A stretch of DNA of 64,000 nt from Bog-473 sp035551835 (GTDB taxonomy: Bacteria > Actinomycetota > Acidimicrobiia > Acidimicrobiales > RAAP-2), in the NCBI GenBank assembly GCA_035551835.1, contig DASZMN010000029.1, forward strand, positions 13,413 to 77,412. Reading direction: 5' to 3'. Position 1 is the first letter of the stretch. The number at the start of each line of letters is the position of its first letter. This document shows, piece by piece, positions 1 through 9,360 of this stretch. Below the pieces are notes generated by a model. The model saw only the letters and a program-made list of their open reading frames with translations. It was not told where the DNA came from and made no database searches. The position numbers were made by a program, and so were the translations under genes.

Positions 1-678
1 GACGGCCCTCGGGTCGGCGGCCGGCCGCCCCGCCCCCGACGAGCTGCGACCGGCCCCGTCTCCCACCCGCTCGATCGACAGCGACGACGCCACCTCGGTG
101 TCCCAGTCGTAGAAGAAGTGGCGCACCACCAGGATGGTCGCGTCCGGCGCGATGGGCAGCCAGTTGCCGTCGTGGCGCTCGGCCGAGAGGGTGAGGTCCA
201 CCTCGCCCCCGGGACCGAGGTCGATCTCGTCGAGCAGGACGTTGGCCGACGACGCCATGCCGGCCATCGACTGGAGGCCGACGTAGCGGGCGGTGCCGCG
301 GTTACCCCGGATCTTGTAGGTCTCGCCCCCTCGCAGCGGCGCCCCCATGTAGATGCAGTCCGGGCAGTCCATGCCCCACTTGTAGACGTTGTCGACGCCC
401 GACGCGTTGACGGCGAGGACCGGGTCGGGTTCGGCGCGCAGGGCCTGGTCGGCTCCCAACGCCAACAGGACGAGCAGGTGCCGAAAGCCGGCGGCGAGGT
501 CCTCCGCGTTGTGCGCCGAAGAGTTGGTGCTGACGATCTCGGCGGCCTTGCCGAGGGCGTCGAGCAGATGCGACCACGCGCGCCCGGACGCCAGATCGTC
601 GGCCGTGGCGTCGCCGGCCTTGGCCGCCTCGCTGACCGAGTGCGGCATCCACGAGGGATTGACGAACGAGTCGGTCAT
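1..678 (-). CDS. DUF1214 domain-containing protein, 3' end cut by window edge
   Basis: The frame opens at an ATG at 676-678 on the minus strand and stays open through 226 codons to base 1, so the C-terminus lies outside the window. The visible part contains a tryptophan/glycine-rich block around residues 87-120 (VYKWGMDCPDCIYMG, then TYKIRGNRGTARYVGLQ) and a later DGNWLPIAPDA...VVRHFFYDW stretch. This order is what I know from actinobacterial DUF1214 proteins, whose biochemical role is unknown. There is no signal peptide or membrane segment in the visible part. It is transcribed away from the DUF2254 remnant and shares a short gap with it. The family call is from motif recall and is fairly secure; the function is unknown. 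Confidence 0.7.
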   Translation of the reverse strand, partial: MTDSFVNPSWMPHSVSEAAKAGDATADDLASGRAWSHLLDALGKAAEIVSTNSSAHNAEDLAAGFRHLLVLLALGADQALRAEPDPVLAVNASGVDNVYKWGMDCPDCIYMGAPLRGGETYKIRGNRGTARYVGLQSMAGMASSANVLLDEIDLGPGGEVDLTLSAERHDGNWLPIAPDATILVVRHFFYDWDTEVASSLSIERVGDGAGRSSSGAGRPAADPRAV

Positions 679-821
679 CGGATGTTCCGCCTGTGCGTCG
701 CCCACAGCACCACCAAGGCCGGACCCCCATCTCGAAGAGGGCGCCATGCTTTCGCAGCGCCCCGCGGACGTCAACCGCGAAACGGAGCGCGACGATCACG
801 GCAAAACGGCAGCCCGCCGCC

Positions 822-1472
822 ACCATCGGCTTCGAACAGGCCGACGCCGTGCTCGATGGCATCGACGCCCACGGCCTCGTCAAGCTGGCGGCGGCGCACG
901 GGTGCGTGCTGCGGTTGACCGTTCCCGTCGGGACCTACCTCCCGCGGGGCCTCGAGCTGATGGAGGTCCTGGGCGGGACGCCGCCCGACGGGCGCAGCGT
1001 CGGCCGGATGCTGCACAGCTCGGCCGCCCGCACCATCTACCAGGACCCCAGCTACGGCGTGCGCCAGCTGGTCGACATCGCCATCCGCGCCCTTCCCCCC
1101 GCGGTCAACGACCCCACGACCGCCGTCGAGGCGCTCGACCGCCTCCACGGCGTCCTGCGCGCGGTCGCGAAGCGCCCCGACCCCTCGGGCTTCTACGTCG
1201 ACGCGCACGGAACGGTCCGGCTGATCGTGCCGGTGCCGGGGTGGGACCGCCTCGTCGAGCTGGCGCTCACCGAGGTCGCGTTCTACGGGTCGGGCTCGCC
1301 GCAGGTGACGCGCAAGCTCATGGCGATCTTCGACGACCTGGCGTCATGGGCGCCGCCGGAACGCCTCGGTCCGGTCGAGGCCCAGCGGGCCTGGCTCCAG
1401 TCGGAGGTGGCCCGCGGGGCCGTCATGCCGGCCGACCTCCTGCTTCGCCCCGACCCTTTAGGTTTGGGGTAG
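822..1472 (+). pseudogene. DUF2254 protein missing its membrane half
   Basis: From about base 822 the frame reads like the soluble C-terminal half of DUF2254 membrane proteins: a segment ending LRLTVPVGTYLPRG, then DPSYGVRQLVDIAIRALPP, AVNDPTTAVEALDRL and a C-terminal helical part. Full members are roughly 400 residues or more and begin with several transmembrane helices. Here those helices are absent, and the sequence just upstream (679-820) encodes nothing recognisable and abuts the oppositely oriented DUF1214 gene. The open frame can be extended back to an ATG at 693, but that stretch looks non-homologous and Arg/Ser-rich. No convincing start with a ribosome binding site lies at the homology border; an in-frame GTG occurs at 849. 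I read it as a 5'-truncated relic, although a re-purposed soluble protein cannot be excluded. Confidence 0.65.
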
Positions 1473-1526
1473 GCGACACCCGCGGCCGGGGCCGAACACG
1501 GCGGCGGCGACACAAGGAGGCATGCC

Positions 1527-1979
1527 GTGCTGCTGAACGGAGTGAACCACGTGGCGATCTTGACCAAGAACACCGAGCGTTTCGTCGATTTCTACCGCGA
1601 CATGTTCGAGGCCGAAGTGCTCGGCGAGCAGCGCATGGGCGGCGAAGGGGTGCTGACCCTCGTGCGCATCGGCGAGCTCTCCGAGATCAACCTATTCGAG
1701 GTCAACGGGAACACGGAGGCCGACCGCCAGACGCCCATGTTCGGCCGGGGTCGCATCGACCACATGGGGCTGCAGGCAGACTCGCTCGAGGCCTTCGAGG
1801 AGATCCGCCGGCGCCTCATCGTGGCGGGGGCGGCGGACGAGTTCGTCACCGACTTCGGGCCCGTCCTCTCCATGTTCTTCACCGACCCCGACGGGCTCGA
1901 GGGCGAGGTCGTGGTCGCCAACCCGGACGCTCGGCCCGGCGTCTTCAACCCGCCCGGCACGCCGGCGGCGCGCTACTAG
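1527..1979 (+). CDS. VOC (glyoxalase/bleomycin-resistance fold) family protein
   Basis: The 150-residue protein has the two-module beta-alpha-beta-beta-beta VOC layout: a start NGVNHVAILTKNTERFVDFYRDMF near residues 3-26 and a second module opening IDHMGLQADSLEAFEEI near residue 75, ending with FFTDPDGLEGEVV. Histidines in VNHVAI and IDHMGL and the glutamate in LEGEVV are in the usual metal-ligand positions of type I VOC enzymes. The substrate cannot be told. A GTG start at 1527 is chosen because an AAGGAGG ribosome binding site ends 6 bases before it, while the nearby ATG at 1522 runs into a stop after four codons. A hairpin follows the stop codon. Confidence 0.85.
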   Translation: MLLNGVNHVAILTKNTERFVDFYRDMFEAEVLGEQRMGGEGVLTLVRIGELSEINLFEVNGNTEADRQTPMFGRGRIDHMGLQADSLEAFEEIRRRLIVAGAADEFVTDFGPVLSMFFTDPDGLEGEVVVANPDARPGVFNPPGTPAARY

Positions 1980-1990
1980 TAGCGCAGCGC

Positions 1991-2013
1991 CCGCCGGGAC
2001 CGTGCCCCGGCGG
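1991..2013 (+). terminator. Terminator-like hairpin after VOC gene
   Basis: An 8-base stem CCGCCGGG / CCCGGCGG with a 7-base loop lies 12 bases after the VOC stop codon. There is no T-run, so it is a GC-type hairpin that may end transcription or stabilise the 3' end. Confidence 0.45.
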
Positions 2014-2068
2014 CCCTCCTCAGGTCCAAAAGGCCACCAGCTCACGGGCAATTGTTCGGCAAGTGCCG

Positions 2069-2097
2069 TTGCCACCACCGGCGCGTGCGCCTACCAT
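2069..2097 (+). promoter_or_regulatory. Housekeeping-type promoter of the G1 peptidase
   Basis: TTGCCA at 2069-2074 is followed after exactly 17 bases by TACCAT at 2092-2097. This fits a SigA-type promoter and would start a transcript about 45 bases before the ATG at 2148. It is a pattern match only. Confidence 0.4.
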
Positions 2098-2147
2098 TGC
2101 AACGGTCGCCCGGCCGCGAGGCCCGGGCGAGGTCAAGGGGGAACAAC

Positions 2148-3095
2148 ATGGGGAAATCCCGTCGTGGGCTCGGCGCGCTGTCGGCCGCCGGCCTGTTCGG
2201 CACGATGCTCGTCTTCGCCGCCGGCACCAGCACGGGCGCCGCCGTCACCGCCGCGCCCACCATCTCGCACCCGCCGCGCATTCCCGTCCCCCCACCCGGC
2301 CCGGGCGGTCCGGGCGCCCCCGGCGCCCCGGGCGTGGTCAACACCTGGGCGGCTTCGAACTGGTCGGGCTACGCGGAGACCGGGACGTTCACCGGGGTCA
2401 CGGGGACGTGGACCGTCCCCGCCGTCGCCGCGTCGTCGTCGCCGACCTACTCGTCGGCCTGGGTCGGGGTCGACGGGTTCAACAACAGCAACCTCATCCA
2501 GACCGGGACCGAGGAGGACTACTACAACGGCGCCGCGCACTACAACGCGTGGTGGGAGATCCTCCCGGCGTCCGAGACGGCCCTGCCGGGCTCGTTCGCC
2601 GTCGCACCGGGGGACCGCATGAAGGCCTCCATCTACGAGACGTCGACCGTGTCGGGCGGCGGGGGACCGGGTGGCCCCGGCGGTCCGGGGCACAAGGCCG
2701 GCGTCGGCGGTACCGCGCAGCACGTCTGGGTGATCACGATCGGTGACGCCACGCGGGGCTGGTCGTTCTCGACGAACCAGGCGTACAACGGCGCGGGCTC
2801 GTCGGCCGAATGGGTGATGGAGGCCCCGGAGGTCGGCGGCCGGATCGCCACCCTGGCCCACTACACCGTCAACCCGCCGTCGGGGACGGGTGACTTCGAC
2901 AACACCGGCGTGCTCACGAGCATCGCCAGCACCGGTTCACCCGTCTACACGGGTGCGGGGCTCAACTACCAGAAGGACGCCGGCGTCATGATCCAGAACA
3001 ACGCGCAAGTGTCGACGCCGGGCAACCCGGACACGGCCCTCACTGCGTTCAACGCCGCGTACGGCTCCGCCCTGCCGCCGACGCCGAGCGGCTGA
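2148..3095 (+). CDS. Secreted G1-family glutamic endopeptidase (eqolisin)
   Basis: The 315-residue protein starts with a signal peptide (basic GKSRRG, then a hydrophobic core to about residue 30), followed by a Pro/Gly linker and the peptidase domain from about residue 63. The catalytic dyad of G1 peptidases is a glutamine in an LQTG-like motif and a glutamate in an AEW motif; here they are Q118 in LIQTGTE and E221 in SSAEWVMEAPEV. The conserved ASNWSGY start and SSAWVGVDG also fit. Such enzymes work at acid pH outside the cell, so it is probably exported and may digest proteins in an acidic habitat. Two collagen-like Gly-Pro runs (residues about 50-62 and 170-182) are unusual insertions, the second inside the catalytic domain. 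The ATG at 2148 is preferred over an upstream ATG at 2052 because it begins a proper signal peptide and follows an AAGGGGGA site. Confidence 0.85.
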   Translation: MGKSRRGLGALSAAGLFGTMLVFAAGTSTGAAVTAAPTISHPPRIPVPPPGPGGPGAPGAPGVVNTWAASNWSGYAETGTFTGVTGTWTVPAVAASSSPTYSSAWVGVDGFNNSNLIQTGTEEDYYNGAAHYNAWWEILPASETALPGSFAVAPGDRMKASIYETSTVSGGGGPGGPGGPGHKAGVGGTAQHVWVITIGDATRGWSFSTNQAYNGAGSSAEWVMEAPEVGGRIATLAHYTVNPPSGTGDFDNTGVLTSIASTGSPVYTGAGLNYQKDAGVMIQNNAQVSTPGNPDTALTAFNAAYGSALPPTPSG

Positions 3096-3161
3096 GCGGC
3101 CGAGCGGCTGAACGGCCGAACGGCCGAACGGCTGCACGGGCTGAACCGGCCGAACGGCCGA
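3084..3161. repeat. Degenerate CGAACGGC / CGAGCGGC short repeat
   Basis: The end of the peptidase gene and the following gap contain about nine imperfect 8-base units alternating GAGCGGCC, GAACGGCC and GAACGGCT. It looks like replication-slippage DNA between two convergent genes. Units are too short and variable for CRISPR repeats. Confidence 0.6.
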
Positions 3162-3171
3162 CCCCGACGGC

Positions 3172-4647
3172 CTACGTCGCGGGCGCGCCCGTAAAGAGAC
3201 TCGGGTGCGGCCGCGCCGGTGGTGTCCGGAAGAACGGCCGCACGTGCGTCTCCATGATCGATTCGACGACCGCGGCGGCCTGCGGGTCGCGCAGCAGGTC
3301 GTGGTCCTCGGCCGGGTCCTCGGCTAGATCGAAGAGCTGGCACGGCGTGCCCTCGTCCTCGTTGACGACCAGTTTGTGCCGCTCCGTCTCGAAGGCGGCG
3401 AAGCCCCAGTTCTCGCTCACGGTCACGTCCCGCACCGGCGGCGCACCGCCGCCGACCGCGCCGAGCAGCGACTGACCTTCGCTCCCGGCTACCTCTGGCG
3501 CGCCGGCGATCTGGCGCACCGTCGCCGGCACGTCCAGCTGCTCAATCAGGGAGTCGACGACCCGCGCCGCGCAGCCGCCCGGCGGCCGCACGATCAGCGG
3601 CACGCGCACGGCCGGCTCGTACAGCACGCACTTCGACATGAGGCCGTGGCTCCCGGCCATCTCGCCGTGGTCGCTCGTGTACACGATCCACGTCGAGTCC
3701 AGCAGGGCGCGCCGCGCCAGCGCGTCGACAATCCGCCCGACCGCATGATCGATCACCGAGATGTCGGCGGCGTACGACCGTCGCATGCCACGGATGGCGT
3801 CGTCGGTCATGGTCTCGGAGTCCGAGACCCACATGAAACCTTGCAGCAGCGCGCCGTAGCGGCCCGTCCCCTCGACGACCGGACGCGTCGTCGAGGCGGG
3901 CATGGAGATGTCCACCCCGTCGTACTGGGCCACGGCCTCCGCCGGGGCGTCCCAGGGGTCATGCGGCCCGGGGAACCCGACGAAAAGGAAGAAGGGCGCT
4001 TCGCGTTCGTAGTCCTCGATCCAGCGGACCGCCTGCGCGCCGTGCCAGGTGTCGACATAGGCCTCGAGCGGCAACGGCATCGGCGTCGAATCCCACATGG
4101 GCACGCACTTGGTCGCGTTCTGGCCATCCTCGTTCTCGCCCTGATAGCTGCGGTCGGCGATGTGCTTCTTGTAGGCGTCGAGCAGTCCCTCGCCCGCCAG
4201 ATAATCGCTGTAACGCGTCGGGATCTTGGGCATGAACTTGTCGCCGGTCTCGAAGACCTCGGCGAACCCGAGCGCCTCGAGTCGGCCCGCCATCTCGTTC
4301 ATGTGCCGCACGGGAAGGTTCTCGTCGAGGTAGAGGTGGGCCTTGCCCAAGAGCGCCGTGTGGTAGCCGGCCTCACGCAGCGCCCGGACGTAGGTGGGGC
4401 TGTCGGGCGGGATCTCCTCCCAATTGGTGAAGACACCGTGGTCACGGACGTAGCGCTCGGTCATGAACGACGCCCGCGACGGCATGCACAGGGGGCCCTG
4501 GCACGAGACCCTGGAGAAGCGGACTCCCGTCGCCGCGAGACCGTCGAGGGAGGGCGTCTGCATGCTCGGGTCGCCCGCGCAGCCCATCATGTCCGCCCGA
4601 TGCTGGTCGGACATGACCAGCACGATGTTCGGGCTGGTCCCCTTCAC
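3172..4647 (-). CDS. Type I sulfatase (formylglycine-dependent)
   Basis: This 491-residue protein carries the sulfatase signature CMPSR at residues 54-58; Cys54 would be converted to the catalytic formylglycine. The N-terminal PNIVLVMSDQHRADMMG gives the metal-binding aspartates, and HDPWD near the middle and YTSDHGEMAGSHGL further on supply the remaining metal and substrate ligands of the alkaline-phosphatase fold. It would hydrolyse a sulfate ester (or possibly act as a choline-sulfatase or phosphonate hydrolase-like relative). No signal peptide is visible, so it is probably cytoplasmic. The GTG start at 4645-4647 follows an AAAGGGAGGG site. No sulfatase-maturing enzyme is in the window. 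The substrate is unknown. Confidence 0.85.
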   Translation of the reverse strand: MKGTSPNIVLVMSDQHRADMMGCAGDPSMQTPSLDGLAATGVRFSRVSCQGPLCMPSRASFMTERYVRDHGVFTNWEEIPPDSPTYVRALREAGYHTALLGKAHLYLDENLPVRHMNEMAGRLEALGFAEVFETGDKFMPKIPTRYSDYLAGEGLLDAYKKHIADRSYQGENEDGQNATKCVPMWDSTPMPLPLEAYVDTWHGAQAVRWIEDYEREAPFFLFVGFPGPHDPWDAPAEAVAQYDGVDISMPASTTRPVVEGTGRYGALLQGFMWVSDSETMTDDAIRGMRRSYAADISVIDHAVGRIVDALARRALLDSTWIVYTSDHGEMAGSHGLMSKCVLYEPAVRVPLIVRPPGGCAARVVDSLIEQLDVPATVRQIAGAPEVAGSEGQSLLGAVGGGAPPVRDVTVSENWGFAAFETERHKLVVNEDEGTPCQLFDLAEDPAEDHDLLRDPQAAAVVESIMETHVRPFFRTPPARPHPSLFTGAPAT

Positions 4648-4860
4648 GTGCCGCTCCCTCCCTTTGTGGCCACCGGTGCCGCACCGGCGGCCGCGCCGGC
4701 GCCGATCTTGGCATGAAACCGAAGTCGGGCGGTCGCTCGGTCGGGACCAGGGTGCCGGCCGAGCACGCGAATCGAGGGATCGCGTCGCAGCGCGTCAGGG
4801 CCGGGTGCGGCTACCGATAACCTCGACCCACCCGACCCCGAACGATCGTGAGCACGCTGC

Positions 4861-6249
4861 ATGCCCTTTGAACTAAAGAAGGTGTTGGACGAGCGCAAGG
4901 GCGAGAATTTCAGCCTCTATTCGAAGTACGTGAACCCGCAGCTGCCTCGGGTCCTCGGCACCATCGAGTTCGACCGCTTCTTTGAGAAGGGCGAGGGCTG
5001 CTACCTCATCGACGACAAGGGGGACCGGTACCTCGACTTCCTCTCCGGCTTCGGGGTGTTCGCGCTGGGCCGCGGCCACCCGGCCATCGTCCAGGCGCTG
5101 CACGATGCGCTCGACGCCGACCTGCCCAACCTCGTGCAGATGGACTGCGCGCTCTTGCCGGGCGTGCTGGCCGAAGAGCTCGTGAAGCGCGCGCATTCCG
5201 GCATCGAACGGGTCGTCTTCACGAACTCGGGCGCCGAAGCGATCGAGAGCGCGATCAAGTTCGTCCGCGCCGCGACCAAGCGGACGCGCATCCTCTACTG
5301 CGACCACGCGTTTCATGGTCTGACGACCGGTGCGCTGGCACTCAACGGCGGCCGCGAGTTCCGTAGCGGCTTCGGGCCGCTGCTCCCCGGGACCGACATG
5401 ATCCCGTTCGGCGACATCAGCGCGCTGGCGCGGGAGCTGCGCCGCGGTGACGTGGCCGGCTTCGTGATCGAGCCCATTCAGGGCAAGGGCGTCAACCTCG
5501 CACCCGACGAGTTCTGGCTCGAAGCGCAGGCACTCTGCCGCAAGCACAAGGCCCTCATGGTCCTCGACGAGGTCCAGGCCGGGATGGGCCGAAGCGGGAC
5601 CTTCTTCTGCCACGAGCAGTTCGGCATCACGCCGGACATCATCACGGTGTCCAAGGCCCTCTCGGGGGGCTACGTCCCGGTGGGGGCGATGCTCTGTTCG
5701 GCCGAGGTGTCCGACGCCGTCTTCAGCACCATGGACCGGGCGGTAGTGCACTCGTCGACCTTCAGCCAGAACCAGCTGGCCATGGTCGCCGGGCTGGCGA
5801 CGTTGGCCGCCTTCGACGACGAGGACATCCTCGACCGCGTCCAGCGCACGGGCAAGGCGTTCACCAAGGCGCTCGGTCCGCTGGTCGACCGCTACGAATT
5901 CCTGCACGAGGTGCGCGGCCTGGGCCTCATGATCGGCCTGGTCTTCGGCGAGCCCACGACGCCCAGCCTCCGGCGGCGGTACCGCATGGTCGAGGCCCTC
6001 CGGACCGCACTGTTCTCCCAGATGATCGTCGTGCCGCTCTTCCACCGGCACCGGATCCTCACCCAGGTCGCAGCGGACAACGTGAACATCGTGAAGCTCC
6101 TGCCGCCGCTCATTGCGGGCGACGACGAGGTCGAGCTCTTCACCGAGGCGCTCGATGACGTCCTGGCCAGTGCCGAGAAGGGATCGAGCCTGATCTTCGA
6201 GTTCGGCAAGACCATGGCGAAGGGCACCTTGCATCGGGCTCGCTGGTGA
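4861..6249 (+). CDS. Class III PLP aminotransferase, HpnO-like
   Basis: The 462-residue protein is a fold-type I class III aminotransferase: TNSGAEAIESAIKFVRAAT (about 121-139) binds the cofactor phosphate, LDEVQAGMGRSG (235-246) holds the conserved Asp236, and ITVSKALSGGYVPVGA has the Schiff-base Lys265. The N-terminal part YVNPQLPRVLGTIEFDR followed by YLDFLSGFGVFALGRGHP is what I recall from the hopanoid C-35 aminotransferase HpnO and its relatives rather than from acetylornithine or GABA aminotransferases. The next gene, overlapping by 4 bases (GTGA), resembles HpnA, which supports a lipid side-chain role. Squalene-hopene cyclase and other hpn genes are not in the window, so the specific role is inference. 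A generic diamine or amino-acid aminotransferase is the alternative. Confidence 0.75.
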   Translation: MPFELKKVLDERKGENFSLYSKYVNPQLPRVLGTIEFDRFFEKGEGCYLIDDKGDRYLDFLSGFGVFALGRGHPAIVQALHDALDADLPNLVQMDCALLPGVLAEELVKRAHSGIERVVFTNSGAEAIESAIKFVRAATKRTRILYCDHAFHGLTTGALALNGGREFRSGFGPLLPGTDMIPFGDISALARELRRGDVAGFVIEPIQGKGVNLAPDEFWLEAQALCRKHKALMVLDEVQAGMGRSGTFFCHEQFGITPDIITVSKALSGGYVPVGAMLCSAEVSDAVFSTMDRAVVHSSTFSQNQLAMVAGLATLAAFDDEDILDRVQRTGKAFTKALGPLVDRYEFLHEVRGLGLMIGLVFGEPTTPSLRRRYRMVEALRTALFSQMIVVPLFHRHRILTQVAADNVNIVKLLPPLIAGDDEVELFTEALDDVLASAEKGSSLIFEFGKTMAKGTLHRARW

Positions 6250-7304
6250 GGCTCGAGTCGGGCGATCGCGTCCTGGTCACGGGCGCGACCGGGTTCATCG
6301 GCTCGGCCGTGACCCGCAATCTGGTCAACCGCGGCCAGGAGGTCGTGGCGCTGGTCGAGCCCGGGGCCGACACGGCCAACCTCGAAGGCCTCGAGGTCAA
6401 ACAGGTGGTCGGCGACCTGCGCCGCGCCGACGACGTGCGCCAGGTCGTCGGCGGGTGCCGTGCCGTCTTTCACGTGGCCGCGCTCTACCGCTTCTGGGCC
6501 CGCGACCCCTCGGCCTTCTACGCCATCAACGTCGACGGCACGCGCAACGTGCTGGGCGCCGCCTCCGAGGCGGGCGTCGAGCGGCTCGTCTACACGAGCA
6601 CGGTCGGCACCCTCGGTCTCGAGCAGGTGACCGACGGGAGCACGGCGGCCGACGAACGGTCCTACCCCGACGTGCGACACCTCTACGGCTCCTACAAGAG
6701 GTCGAAGTACGTGGCCGAGCACGAGGTCCTGCGCGCCGCCGCCGAGGGTCTCCCGGTGTCGCTCATCCTGCCGACCTTTCCCCTCGGGCCGGGTGACCGC
6801 GCCCCGACGCCGACCGGCCAGCTCGTCCTCGACTACCTGAACGGCCGCGTGCCCGGCTTCGTCAACACGATCCTCAACGTGGCTCACGTCGACGACGTCG
6901 CCGAGGGGCAGGTGCTGGCGCTCGAGCGCGGCCGCAACGGCCGCAGCTACATCCTCGGTGGCGAGAACCTGACCCTCGAGCAACTGCTCGGCGAGCTCGC
7001 CACCATCACCGGGTTGCCCCGGGCTCGGATCAAGGTGCCGCGTGCCCTCTCGTTGGTCGTGGCGGCCGTGTCCGAGACCATCGAGGGCCGGATCCTCCAT
7101 CGCCACCCGTCGATCCCGCTGGAGGCGGCCCGCATGTCGACGTCGCAGATGGCCTTCGACGTGAGCCGGGCGAAGGAGGAGCTCGGCTACGCGCCGCGGC
7201 CGGCCATCGAGGCGCTCGAAGCCTCGGCCCGCTGGTTCACCGACAGCGGCATGGTGAGCGAGCGCCGGTTGCACCGCATCACCTGGCCCCGCTCCACCGC
7301 CTGA
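6246..7304 (+). CDS. NAD-dependent epimerase/dehydratase, HpnA-like
   Basis: The 352-residue extended short-chain dehydrogenase has the Rossmann motif GATGFIG at residues 13-19 and the catalytic Tyr150-x3-Lys154 in LYGSYKRSK. The block VFHVAALYRFWARDPSAFY, INVDGTRNVLGAA and RLVYTSTVGTLG closely follows hopanoid-associated sugar epimerase HpnA, which is thought to modify the sugar-derived part of bacteriohopanepolyols. The GTG start at 6246 overlaps the stop of the aminotransferase gene, so the two are translationally coupled. The C-terminus lacks membrane segments. A general nucleoside-sugar epimerase or dihydroflavonol-reductase-like enzyme is the main alternative. Confidence 0.75.
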   Translation: MRLESGDRVLVTGATGFIGSAVTRNLVNRGQEVVALVEPGADTANLEGLEVKQVVGDLRRADDVRQVVGGCRAVFHVAALYRFWARDPSAFYAINVDGTRNVLGAASEAGVERLVYTSTVGTLGLEQVTDGSTAADERSYPDVRHLYGSYKRSKYVAEHEVLRAAAEGLPVSLILPTFPLGPGDRAPTPTGQLVLDYLNGRVPGFVNTILNVAHVDDVAEGQVLALERGRNGRSYILGGENLTLEQLLGELATITGLPRARIKVPRALSLVVAAVSETIEGRILHRHPSIPLEAARMSTSQMAFDVSRAKEELGYAPRPAIEALEASARWFTDSGMVSERRLHRITWPRSTA

Positions 7305-7402
7305 CCGCGATCCACCGGTCCCGCTCGGGCCGAGTCGCCGCCAACGCGCCGGGGGCCTCTCGCGCCTGTATCGGCGAAAAGGTTGCACCTATGGGAGAAG
7401 TT

Positions 7403-7432
7403 GGAACCTTTGGGTTCCGAGCGTGAACGCTC
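7403..7432. promoter_or_regulatory. Two adjacent hairpins in the gap before ettA
   Basis: GGAACC/GGTTCC with a 4-base loop (7403-7418) is followed without a gap by GAGCGT/ACGCTC with a 2-base loop (7419-7432). They sit in the 337-base gap 7305-7641, about 100 bases after hpnA-like and 210 bases before ettA. They could be a terminator pair or a protein-binding site. No matching riboswitch class is recognised. Confidence 0.4.
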
Positions 7433-7507
7433 ACGGTGGAGAAACGTCCCTTCCTTCAGCAGCAACGCAAAGGTAGTCGGAACACGAGGCCGGAGGACGC
7501 CCACAAC

Positions 7508-7551
7508 GGCCTGACGAAGGCCTGACGAAGGCCTGACGAAGGCCTGACGAA
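7508..7551. repeat. Four tandem copies of an 11-base unit
   Basis: GGCCTGACGAA is repeated four times without interruption at 7508, 7519, 7530 and 7541, then decays into AGGGAGACGAAGG. An 11-base period equals about one helical turn, so the copies face the same side of the DNA. It lies 90 bases upstream of the ettA start and holds no ORF. Confidence 0.85.
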
Positions 7552-7641
7552 AGGGAGACGAAGGGGCGACGGTAGGGAGGGGAGCGGCGGCTGCCGGGCC
7601 CGGCGGTCGGACGCATCTCGGCATCGGGCACACTGGACGCC

Positions 7642-9321
<1,680 letters not shown>

Positions 9322-9327
9322 CCACGA

Positions 9328-9343
9328 CCCTCGGCTCCGAGGG
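9328..9343. terminator. Hairpin between convergent ettA and NRDE gene
   Basis: A 7-base stem CCCTCGG / CCGAGGG with a 2-base loop lies 6 bases after the ettA stop and 18 bases before the end of the convergent NRDE gene, so it may serve both directions. There is no T-run. Confidence 0.45.
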
Positions 9344-9360
9344 CACCCCGGCCCAACCCC

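Noticed and set aside
3084..3161. CRISPR-like array of CGAACGGC units
   Set aside because: Units are 8 bases, contiguous and imperfect, with no spacers and no cas genes.
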